This document shows positions 1-6,539 of a stretch of 7,733 bases of DNA, one piece after another. The notes beneath the pieces are model-generated. The model searched no databases, was not told the DNA's origin, and worked only from the letters and a program-made list of their open reading frames with translations. The position numbers and the translations under genes are program-made. The first letter of the stretch is position 1. Every line of letters begins with the position of its first letter. Source of the stretch: Treponema sp. (GTDB taxonomy: Bacteria > Spirochaetota > Spirochaetia > Treponematales > Breznakiellaceae); NCBI GenBank assembly GCA_009780595.1, contig WQZT01000073.1, forward strand, positions 1-7,733. The letters are read 5' to 3'.

Positions 1-2
1 AC

Positions 3-233
3 GAGGTGATGCTTCCCACATGGAAGCCGAACGCGTCTCAGGAGAAGGTCGGCTGGAAGTGGGGGCTTGGAGCGACTATTATGGTAATCAACGGCGGCGC
101 TGAAGGCGGTCTTGCGGAAAACGTCGATTTTCGCGTTGGAACCCGCGTTCGCGCCTACCGCATGTTTGCCGAGAAAATGGGCGCCGACATCACCGGCGAA
201 AAATTGGACACGTTTGGAATGGGTTCGTTGTAA
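3..233 (+). CDS. C-terminal fragment of an unrecognised protein (5' end outside window)
   Basis: The frame is open from the left edge (first complete codon at 3) to a TAA at 231-233, giving the last 76 residues of a protein that probably starts upstream. A GTG at 6 and an ATG at 9 exist, but no ribosome binding site can be judged so close to the edge, and the codon use looks like the GC-rich neighbouring genes. The fragment has a glycine-rich stretch (GLGATIMVINGGAEGGLAEN), then a charged segment (DFRVGTRVRAYRMFAEKMGAD), and ends TFGMGSL. There is no transmembrane segment and no catalytic motif I can name. I do not recognise the family and assign no function. The gene lies on the same strand as recQ, 86 bases upstream; nothing shows that they are linked in function. 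Confidence 0.6.
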   Translation, partial: EVMLPTWKPNASQEKVGWKWGLGATIMVINGGAEGGLAENVDFRVGTRVRAYRMFAEKMGADITGEKLDTFGMGSL

Positions 234-319
234 GTAATTTTTCTGGCGGGGTGGAGCTTGCGAATATCGACAGCCTCCGCACCGCTCGCACACTTTCACT
301 TTTTTTCGTATAGTGTCGT
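234..319 (+). other. 86-base intergenic gap upstream of recQ with a weak hairpin
   Basis: There is an imperfect hairpin: the arm GGGGTGGAG (about 246-254) can pair with CTCCGCACC (about 273-281), with one mismatch and one G-T pair around a loop of roughly 18 bases. A short T-tract (about 300-306) follows, but nearly 20 bases after the stem, so this is a poor intrinsic terminator. No convincing -35/-10 pair was seen. A TAG at 311-313, in frame with recQ, shows that the helicase cannot start further upstream than 320. Confidence 0.25.
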
Positions 320-1960
320 ATGGACATTCAAAACAAAACCGCCGCCGCGCTCAGCGTTTCAGACGACCTGCTGGGCGATGCGGCGAATGAGCTTTTCGGC
401 GTTTCTTATCTTTTTCCGTACCAGCGTTTAGTGATAGCAAACATCCTTGAAACCGCGCAAGCCGCCGGGATAACAATGCGCCGCCTGTGGGGTGGTGAAT
501 CCATCGACGGCAGCGATGGCAGCGAGAGCGGCAACATTCCCGCCGATGACCGGGAAACCTGCGGGCGGCAGATTGTCATACTGCCAACCGGCGCGGGAAA
601 ATCGCTGTGCTTTCAGCTTCCGGCGATGCTGATGGACGGCATCACGCTGGTAATCTATCCCCTGCTGGGTTTAATGGCGGATCAGGAGCGCCGCCTTGCC
701 GAGCGAGGCTTTGTTCCCGTTGTCCTGCGCGGCGGGCAGAGCACCGAAGAGCGGGAGGCGGTGTGGGGGAAACTGCGCTCGGGTGAAAGCCGGTTCATCA
801 TCGCTAATCCGGAGATTTTACTTACCGAGGCGGTAACGGCGCGGCTGAAAGAGATAAAGCCCGTTCACGTTGTCATTGACGAAGCGCACTGCGTGAGCGA
901 GTGGGGTGAAAGCTTTCGCCCTTCGTACCTTGAAATTGGCAAAATTGTTGAAGCCGCCGCCGCGCCAATCGTAACGGCTTTCACCGCGACCGCCGGAGCC
1001 GGAGTTCTCGATAAAATAGAGCGGTACATTTTCGGTGGTGGCGAATCGCGCGATAACATTGGCAGTGAAATCGATGGCGAAGTTTCCGATGTCCGCCGGA
1101 TTGTGGGAAATCCCGACCGGAAAAATATTTCATACGCCGCGAAGGGCTGCCTCTTGAGAAACCTTGCCGTGCGCGATCTGGTTCTGGAAAACCCGCGCCC
1201 GGCGATTGTATTTTGCTCCTCCCGCCCCGGCACGGAAAACCTTGCCCGCTACCTGAGAAACGAGGCGGCGGATATGGGTTTGCCCTGGAGCGGCGAGATA
1301 CGGTTTTACCACGCCGGGTTAAGCCGCGAGGAGCGCAAGGAAACCGAACGCTGGTTTCTGCACAGCGGTGAAGCTGTGCTGGCGGCGACGTGCGCGTACG
1401 GGCTGGGCATCGACAAGCCGGACATCCGAACGGTGATACACCGCGATTGCCCGCCTTCGGTGGAAGCGTACTTGCAGGAATCAGGCCGCGCCGGGCGAGA
1501 CGGGCAGCCTTCCGCCGCCGTTCTGCTGTGGGGGCCGGATGACGAGCGGGCTTTGTCTCAGGCTCGCGGTGCGGCGGCGCAGCAACGGCTGGCAAAGCTT
1601 TTCGAGTACGCCCGCGACTGCGGCCACTGCCGGCGGCTGTCGCTTTTGCGCCTCCTTGACTACGACGGCGAAACGGACATCCCCGCCGAGCGCTGCTGCG
1701 ATGTGTGCGAGCATCAGTCCCGCGCCGGACTTCGTGCCGAAGTGCTGACCGATCTGCGGGAAGAGGCGAGCCTGCGCGACTTTTTCCGCCGGAACAAACG
1801 CCGCTACACAACGGCAGAAGCCGCGCGGGTTTTAGCGGCGGCGAGTAACATCCGCTGGACAGAAGATGACGCGGAACAGGCAATCAACCACCTGCTAAAA
1901 ACGGGAAGCTTGAAAAAGCTGAAAAACCCGCTCTGGAAAAATAAACTTACACCAGCGTGA
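320..1960 (+). CDS. recQ: RecQ-family ATP-dependent 3'-5' DNA helicase (short form, no HRDC)
   Basis: This is a superfamily 2 helicase of 546 residues; the family unwinds DNA 3' to 5' during recombination and repair of stalled forks. Visible motifs: motif 0-like FPYQ (32-35), Walker A PTGAGKS with K94, DEAH box (187-190) followed by the RecQ aromatic-rich loop (CVSEWGESFRP, 191-201), motif III FTATA (221-225), motif IV IVFCSSR (296-302), motif V (TCAYGLGIDKPDIR, 357-370) and motif VI (QESGRAGRDG, 386-395). A cysteine zinc subdomain follows (C434, C437, C459, C460, C463), then a basic C-terminal segment rich in helix formers. The chain ends without a recognisable HRDC domain, so it is shorter than E. 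coli RecQ. A Gly/Ser/Asp-rich insert (about 58-78) separates motif 0 from Walker A. The ATG at 320 is the only usable start upstream of motif 0, because of the in-frame stop at 311, but it has no clear Shine-Dalgarno sequence. Family assignment is firm; orthology to E. coli recQ is not. Confidence 0.93.
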   Translation: MDIQNKTAAALSVSDDLLGDAANELFGVSYLFPYQRLVIANILETAQAAGITMRRLWGGESIDGSDGSESGNIPADDRETCGRQIVILPTGAGKSLCFQLPAMLMDGITLVIYPLLGLMADQERRLAERGFVPVVLRGGQSTEEREAVWGKLRSGESRFIIANPEILLTEAVTARLKEIKPVHVVIDEAHCVSEWGESFRPSYLEIGKIVEAAAAPIVTAFTATAGAGVLDKIERYIFGGGESRDNIGSEIDGEVSDVRRIVGNPDRKNISYAAKGCLLRNLAVRDLVLENPRPAIVFCSSRPGTENLARYLRNEAADMGLPWSGEIRFYHAGLSREERKETERWFLHSGEAVLAATCAYGLGIDKPDIRTVIHRDCPPSVEAYLQESGRAGRDGQPSAAVLLWGPDDERALSQARGAAAQQRLAKLFEYARDCGHCRRLSLLRLLDYDGETDIPAERCCDVCEHQSRAGLRAEVLTDLREEASLRDFFRRNKRRYTTAEAARVLAAASNIRWTEDDAEQAINHLLKTGSLKKLKNPLWKNKLTPA

Positions 1961-2040
1961 TATGGTAAAAATAGCTGCCCGAGACGTTCATATAAATCAA
2001 TCGGTGGCAAGGGCAGCGCCTCGCCAATGTTGGTAAATTA
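1961..2040 (+). other. Intergenic spacer after recQ with a long-loop inverted repeat
   Basis: A perfect 7-base inverted repeat, GCTGCCC (1974-1980) and GGGCAGC (2011-2017), encloses a 30-base loop. No T-run follows the right arm, so I do not call it an intrinsic terminator. It may be a weak structural element or chance. Nothing else codes here. Confidence 0.2.
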
Positions 2041-2069
2041 TTGATAAAAATAAAAAAGCGATATATGAT
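2041..2069 (+). promoter_or_regulatory. Sigma70-type promoter for the LRR gene
   Basis: A -35 box TTGATA (2041-2046) and a -10 box TATGAT (2064-2069) each match the consensus at 5 of 6 positions and are 17 bases apart, the preferred spacing. The intervening DNA is A-rich. The predicted transcription start (about 2076) would fall at the ribosome binding site, giving a leader of only about 12 bases, so the real start may be elsewhere. This is a sequence match only. Confidence 0.5.
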
Positions 2070-2074
2070 ATTTC

Positions 2075-2080
2075 TGAGGG
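2075..2080 (+). promoter_or_regulatory. Ribosome binding site deciding a GTG start
   Basis: TGAGGG lies seven bases before the GTG at 2088. It supports GTG as the start of the LRR protein, because the first residues from this codon form a proper export signal (MKLLLK followed by a hydrophobic core). Confidence 0.6.
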
Positions 2081-2087
2081 GTTCGTT

Positions 2088-3707
2088 GTGAAATTACTTT
2101 TGAAAACTATTCTTTATACTGCTGTCATAATTTCTTGTACAGTAAATACCAAATCTGTACAGGCTGTCGACACAGAGGCTAATAATCCACTGGTACACGA
2201 TGATTTAAATATAATAATGTATGTAGACACACCGTTAGGATTACGGGTTAGAGATGCGCCGGGTATTAATGGGAGAATATTAGGTGCATTAAAATACCTT
2301 GCAGAAGTTAATATTGTAAGGGAAGATACGTATGTTGACAAGATTAATGATATTGTTGGGAGGTGGGTCTATATAAATAGACCTATTGAGGGATGGGTTT
2401 TTAATGCGTACCTGGTAAAAACCGACGAAAAATATTTTCGGTGGGAAGTGCATGAAGATGGCGTAATAATTACTGGTTATACTGGTTATGATTCAAATAT
2501 CTGGATACCTTCGAAAATACAGGGAATGCCAGTTGTTGGGATTGGCGAAGAGGCATTTGCAGGCGGGTCTTATTATCCTTCGAAGAGTGTTTATGGAGGT
2601 GAGTATGATGATGATGAGTTTATCCCAGGACGTCAATTGGCTCATGTTTTCATTCCAGATAGCGTTACGTTTATTGGAGATAAAGCATTCGTTCACAACC
2701 TATTAACCACGGTAACAATTCCGGATAGCGTCATTTCCATTGGCAAGGACGCTTTTTGGAACAATCGACTAACAAGCGCAACAATTGGCAGTAGTGTTAC
2801 ACATATCGGGGATAGGGCATTTCACAACAATCAACTAACAAGTGTAACCATCCCCAACAGCGTTACTTTTATTGGAGTATCAGCTTTTTCATCTAATCAA
2901 ATTGCCAGCATCACCATTGGTAGTGGTATTACCACAATCGGTAATTCAGTATTCGCGGACAACAAGCTGACCAGTCTAACTATTCCCGATACCGTTACTT
3001 CCATCGGAGAATCGGCATTCAGCAGTAATGAACTTAGTAGCTTAACAATTGCTACAGACCGTACCAACATCGGGAAGAATGCGTTTCGATATAATCCACT
3101 TGCCAATCTAACTCTCGGCATGGCTCGCATTCCTAATGAATTTATGGAGCATATTATGGGGCTTCGCATCCACGACGAGCAACATACTCTAACGAATGTA
3201 GTGATTTTAGATAGCGTTACTCATATTGGTCGCGGTGCATTCCATGGCACTAGGATAACCAATATAACCATTCCCGCCACTGTTACTTCCATAGAGCGCT
3301 GGGCGTTTGCCGGTATCGACAATCTAACTATAGGCATGGTTAATATTCCCGGCAGTTTGGCTGACGATTATAATACATTCAGCGTCCATAGTACATTGAC
3401 CATTCTGGACAGCGTTACATCTATCGGGGATAGGGCATTTACTGGAAGTCGCTTAACCAGTGTAGTAATTCCAGACAGTGTTACTTCAATTGGGGATGCT
3501 GCTTTTGCTTTTAATCGGCTGACCAGTGTAATAATCGGTAACAGTGTTACGCACATCGGGAAGCGAGCATTTATGGATAATCGCCTAACTAAGATAATAA
3601 TTCCTGATAGCGTTACGCACATTGGAGATGCAGCATTTATGGATAATCTGCTGCCTGGCGTAAAAATTCCCAAGAGCGTAAAACATGTTGGTCGTAGTAT
3701 ATTTTAG
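2088..3707 (+). CDS. Exported SH3b plus BspA-type leucine-rich-repeat (LRR_5) surface protein
   Basis: The 539-residue protein begins at GTG with an export signal: basic start (K2, K6), a hydrophobic core, then either a signal peptidase I site after VQA (residue 26) or a possible lipobox IISC with C17. Residues about 45-113 look like a bacterial SH3 domain (LRVRDAPG near 52-59, GWVFNAYL at 111-118 region end). Residues about 119-160 are the lead-in usual in BspA-like proteins (DGVIITGYTGYDSNIWIPSK, then GMPVVGIGEEAF). From about 184 to the end run LRR_5 repeats of the form LTSVTIPDSVTSIGDxAFxxNx, mostly exactly 22 residues. Known LRR_5 proteins are surface proteins, some involved in adhesion; the ligand here is unknown. 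A tyrosine/acidic loop (about 162-183, with YDDDEF) precedes the first repeat. Codon use is much more AT-rich than in the neighbours, suggesting transfer or a fast-evolving surface gene. No C-terminal anchor is visible. Confidence 0.85.
   Translation: MKLLLKTILYTAVIISCTVNTKSVQAVDTEANNPLVHDDLNIIMYVDTPLGLRVRDAPGINGRILGALKYLAEVNIVREDTYVDKINDIVGRWVYINRPIEGWVFNAYLVKTDEKYFRWEVHEDGVIITGYTGYDSNIWIPSKIQGMPVVGIGEEAFAGGSYYPSKSVYGGEYDDDEFIPGRQLAHVFIPDSVTFIGDKAFVHNLLTTVTIPDSVISIGKDAFWNNRLTSATIGSSVTHIGDRAFHNNQLTSVTIPNSVTFIGVSAFSSNQIASITIGSGITTIGNSVFADNKLTSLTIPDTVTSIGESAFSSNELSSLTIATDRTNIGKNAFRYNPLANLTLGMARIPNEFMEHIMGLRIHDEQHTLTNVVILDSVTHIGRGAFHGTRITNITIPATVTSIERWAFAGIDNLTIGMVNIPGSLADDYNTFSVHSTLTILDSVTSIGDRAFTGSRLTSVVIPDSVTSIGDAAFAFNRLTSVIIGNSVTHIGKRAFMDNRLTKIIIPDSVTHIGDAAFMDNLLPGVKIPKSVKHVGRSIF
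2637..3704 (+). repeat. Coding tandem repeats, 66-base (22-residue) period
   Basis: Repeat units by residue: seven consecutive exact 22-mers (184-205, 206-227, 228-249, 250-271, 272-293, 294-315, 316-337), an irregular 30-residue unit (338-367), two 22-mers (368-389, 390-411), an irregular 25-residue unit (412-436), a 19-residue unit (437-455), three 22-mers (456-477, 478-499, 500-521) and an 18-residue final unit (522-539). Consensus core: I-P/G-D/N-S-V-T-x-I-G-x-x-A-F. IPDSV-type and IGxSV-type cores often alternate. At DNA level most copies have diverged, but short exact repeats remain, such as AGCATTTATGGATAATC at 3566-3582 and again 66 bases later at 3632-3648. Confidence 0.85.
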
Positions 3708-3769
3708 GATAATCCAATAAATGGGCGCTGCTAGTCAGAATGGGTTTGACATTTCGCGGTGAAATAACA

Positions 3770-3793
3770 CCCCGCCCTCCATAAAGGGCGGGG
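3770..3793. terminator. Strong hairpin between convergent genes, likely bidirectional terminator
   Basis: A perfect 9-base GC-rich stem, CCCCGCCCT (3770-3778) and AGGGCGGGG (3785-3793), closes a 6-base loop. It sits between the LRR stop (3707) and the gcvPB stop (3808). Read from the - strand, the hairpin is followed by a U-rich stretch (TGTTATTTC), which suits the gcv operon. On the + strand the trailing sequence (CATTAAAC) is less U-rich. It probably ends gcv transcription and may also stop read-through from the LRR gene. Confidence 0.75.
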
Positions 3794-3807
3794 CATTAAA
3801 CATCTGC

Positions 3808-5232
3808 TTAGCCTAAAAACTGCACGCGCGGGTTGCGCGCGGCTTCTACTTCGTTGGGTCTGCCGATTACGGTGGTTTTTGGGTAATCGTGAGCGGTTTC
3901 TGGGTTTGCCATGAGCGTGTCGTACAGCTTGATGAAAATGTCCGCAACATCGTCAAGCGTTTCCTTGCCTTCGGTTTCGGTTGGCTCGACCATGAGCGCT
4001 TCCTTCACGATGAGCGGGAAGTACATTGTCGGCGCCATCATTCCGTTGTCCAAAAACGCCTTTGCCATATCCTTCGCCGAAACGCCTTGTTTCGCTTCCT
4101 TTTCCATCGTGATGACAAACTCGTGCATGCAAATGCCTTTGTTGATAATCTCAAAACGCTCGCGCAGGCGCTTCATGAGGTAGTTGGCGTTCAGCACCGC
4201 GTGGGCGGACATCTCCAAAACCCCGTCAGATCCCAGCGTCATCACGTAGGCAAGCGCGCGGAGAAACACCAGCACGTTTCCGTGAAAGCTGTGGACACTT
4301 CGCGGGGCTGCTGTATTTCTCGCGGTGTAGCCACCCGGCGTTTTTTGCACGCACAGCCCCGGCAGGTATTTCGCCAGAAACTGCTTGCAGCCAACCGGGC
4401 CGCTGCCGGGACCGCCGCCGCCGTGCGGGGTGGAAAACGTTTTGTGCAGGTTGAGGTGAACGCAGTCAAAGCCCATCTCGCCGGGTTTTGCAATTCCGGC
4501 AATCGGGTTGAGGTTCGCGCCATCGTAGTAGCACAGCCCGCCTGCGTCGTGGATGATCCGCGTTACTTCAAGCACATCTGTTTCAAAAATACCCAGCGTG
4601 TTCGGGTTGGTGAGCATAATTCCGGCGGTGTCCGGCCCCACAATCTCGCGGAGTTTGGCAACGTCAATGCGGCCGTCGGGATTTGACGGCAGGTTAACAA
4701 CGTTCCAGCCGCACATTCCGACCGTGGCGGGATTTGTCCCGTGCGCGGAATCCGGTATGATAATATTGTGCCGCGCCGCATCCCCGCGATCCTCGTGGTA
4801 CTTCTTAATCAGCATCATTCCCAAAAACTCGCCCTGAGCGCCCGCGGCGGGCTGAAAGCTTATCGCGTCCATTCCGGTAATTTCGGTGAAATACCGCTCG
4901 GCACGGTACGCCGCTTCGAGCATTCCCTGCGAGTGTTTATCGCCCTGGAGCGGGTGAATGTCGGCAAAGCCCGGCAGCGAGGTAACGGTCTCGTTGATCG
5001 CCGGGTTGTACTTCATCGTGCAACTTCCCAGCGGGTAAAAACCGTCGTTCACGCCGAATGTCCGCATTTCAAGCGCGGAGTAATGCCGGGCGACATCGCC
5101 TTCGGAAAGTTCAGGCATGTTCAGGGGGATTTTCCGGCTGATGGTTTCCGGCAGCGTTACCGCCGGAACATCGCAGGGTGCCAGGTAATTGGACTTTCGC
5201 CCCGGTACAGATTTTTCAAACAAAAGCTTCAT
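3808..5232 (-). CDS. gcvPB: Glycine dehydrogenase (decarboxylating) subunit 2, P-protein
   Basis: This is one of the two subunits of the split P-protein of the glycine cleavage system, which decarboxylates glycine with pyridoxal phosphate and loads the aminomethyl group onto lipoyl H-protein. The 474-residue length is normal for GcvPB. Visible landmarks: GFYPLGSCTMKYNP (64-77), FQPAAGAQGE (126-135), PDSAHGTNPAT (160-170), YYDGANLN (235-242) and LNLHKTFSTPHGGGGPGSGP (260-279), where K264 is the expected PLP-binding lysine. The frame extends 24 codons further upstream, but I chose the ATG at 5232-5230 because it has an AAGGAGG ribosome binding site just before it, gives the conserved MKLLFEKSVPGR start, and overlaps the gcvPA stop as ATGA. 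It is the last gene of the operon, 15 bases from the terminator hairpin. The gene appears intact. Confidence 0.96.
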   Translation of the reverse strand: MKLLFEKSVPGRKSNYLAPCDVPAVTLPETISRKIPLNMPELSEGDVARHYSALEMRTFGVNDGFYPLGSCTMKYNPAINETVTSLPGFADIHPLQGDKHSQGMLEAAYRAERYFTEITGMDAISFQPAAGAQGEFLGMMLIKKYHEDRGDAARHNIIIPDSAHGTNPATVGMCGWNVVNLPSNPDGRIDVAKLREIVGPDTAGIMLTNPNTLGIFETDVLEVTRIIHDAGGLCYYDGANLNPIAGIAKPGEMGFDCVHLNLHKTFSTPHGGGGPGSGPVGCKQFLAKYLPGLCVQKTPGGYTARNTAAPRSVHSFHGNVLVFLRALAYVMTLGSDGVLEMSAHAVLNANYLMKRLRERFEIINKGICMHEFVITMEKEAKQGVSAKDMAKAFLDNGMMAPTMYFPLIVKEALMVEPTETEGKETLDDVADIFIKLYDTLMANPETAHDYPKTTVIGRPNEVEAARNPRVQFLG

Positions 5233-6538
5233 TTTACAACCTCCTTGCACAAGGCGGCGAGTTTGTCCATTTCTTCGATGGAGTTCATTTCGGTAGCGCA
5301 CCACAGTATTCCGCCGTCTGGCAATGGCAAGCCGCCCAAAATGCCGTGCTGTTCAAGATGAGCCATCAACTTTTCAGGCTCAATCGGGCAATCGGTAACA
5401 AACTCGTGGAAGAACGGAGCGGCGTGTTTGTGCTGTAAGCCAGCCTTGCAAGTTCGCCCGCGAGGTAGTGTGCCTTCGACATGCTCTGTCGCGCCGCTTC
5501 CTGCAAGCCCGACGGCCCCATCGCGGAGACGTAGACCGACGTGGCGAGCGCGCACAGCACTTGGCTCGTACACATATTGCTGCTGGCGGTTTCGCGGCGG
5601 ATGTGCTGTTCCCGCGCTTGCAGGGTCAGGACAAACGCCCGCCGCCCCTGCGAGTCGGTAGTTTCGCCGACAATGCGGCCAGGGATTTTCCGTAGGAATT
5701 CTTTTGTCGCCGCCATAAAGCCGACGTACGGTCCGCCAAACGACAGCGGGATTCCCAGCGGCTGACCTTCGCCAACGGCAATGTCCGCGCCGCATTCGGC
5801 GGGAGTCTGCACAATCGCCATCGCCATCGGGTTCACGCTCATTATCACCTTCACGCCTTTTTCGTGCGCGAGCTTGACAATGCCGGAAGCGTCTTCGATA
5901 AGCCCGTAATAGTTTGGCTGCTGTATCATCACCGAAGCCACATCGTCTGTGAGCATGGTTGCAAGGCTGCTCATATCGGTCAGCCCGTTTGCGGCGGGTA
6001 CAATGTCAACGGTGTTGTTCGATGCCCACGAGTACGTTTTCACCACCTCGGTTATCGAGGGGTTTACCGCCGCCGAAACAAGCGTGCGCTTGCGTTTGCG
6101 GTCGCGGCACATCGCGGCAGCCTCACCTGCGGCAGACGCGCCATCATACGCGGAGGCGTTGGTTACCTCAAATCCGGTAAGCCTGCACACTATCGTTTGA
6201 AACTCGAACAGCCCCTGCAAAACGCCCTGCGAAACTTCCGGCTGGTACGGCGTGTACGCAGTTTTGAAACGCTTCTTGCTTACCGTCTCGCCGACAATCG
6301 ACGGGATAAAATGCCGGTACGCGCCCGCGCCCCGAAACACCGAACTAAACACGGTGTTCTTTCCGGCAAGTCGGGTGAAATTCCGCAGCACTTCAAGTTC
6401 GGATTGCCCTTTGGGAATATCGAGCTGCTGCGCGCGGAGTTTTTGGGGAATATCGCGGTACAGATCGGCAGGAGACCCCAGCCCCAGGAAATCAAGCATT
6501 TCCTTTTCCTGGTTTTTTGTGTTGGGCAAATACGCCAT
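5229..6538 (-). pseudogene. gcvPA: Glycine dehydrogenase (decarboxylating) subunit 1, with apparent frameshift
   Basis: GcvPA pairs with GcvPB to form the P-protein. Translation starts at ATG 6538-6536 behind GGAGG and gives MAYLPNTKNQ; the longer upstream frame would intrude into gcvH. Conserved GcvPA blocks are present: FRGAGAYRHFIPS, AYTPYQPEVSQGVLQ, SAYDGASAAGEAA, QQPNYYGLIED and LSFGGPYVG. The frame stays good to about A364 (5449-5447), then runs into 26 unrelated residues and a stop at 5368-5366. The true C-terminus (AGLQHKHAAPFFHEFVTD to LAALCKEVVK, 72 residues) lies in the other frame and ends at TGA 5231-5229 within the ATGA overlap with gcvPB. Joined, the product would be about 436 residues, normal for GcvPA. 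The net change is one missing base (or a loss of 4). It may be a sequencing or assembly error, a recent mutation or, less likely, programmed recoding. I label it broken because the frame as given is broken. Confidence 0.85.
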
Positions 6539-6539
6539 A

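Noticed and set aside
246..306. Terminator of the left-edge gene
   Set aside because: The stem is imperfect and the T-tract lies too far from it.
981..1883. 300-codon open frame on the - strand inside recQ
   Set aside because: It is antisense to a clearly conserved helicase in GC-rich DNA, and its product is arginine/proline-rich low complexity with no domain. It is a shadow frame.
1974..2017. Intrinsic terminator of recQ from a 7-base inverted repeat
   Set aside because: The loop is 30 bases and no U-run follows, so it is too weak to call.
3368..3673. - strand frames within the LRR gene, also 2897-3169
   Set aside because: They arise from the repeated codon pattern of the LRR array on the opposite strand, and their repetition mirrors the 66-base period.
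2637..3704. CRISPR array or non-coding tandem repeat
   Set aside because: The repeats are in frame, encode the LRR_5 consensus, have diverged mostly at synonymous or tolerant positions, and have no unique spacers.
320..3707. RecQ plus LRR protein as a defence or other linked system
   Set aside because: The genes differ in composition, are separated by 127 bases with a separate promoter, and the LRR protein is exported while RecQ acts on DNA in the cytoplasm. Co-orientation alone is not evidence.
3889..4686. 265-codon + strand frame opposite gcvPB, with others at 4741-5361 and 5864-6613
   Set aside because: They lie fully antisense to conserved gcv genes and give His/Arg/Val-rich products without recognisable motifs; they are by-products of GC-biased codons.
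5233..5304. 24-codon N-terminal extension of gcvPB
   Set aside because: It would overlap the gcvPA C-terminus by 76 bases. The internal ATG at 5232 has a strong ribosome binding site and the conserved start.
5437..5449. Programmed -1 frameshift in gcvPA
   Set aside because: There is no X-XXY-YYZ slippery heptamer and no A/T run at the shift site, and this gene family is not known to me to use recoding. An indel or error is simpler.
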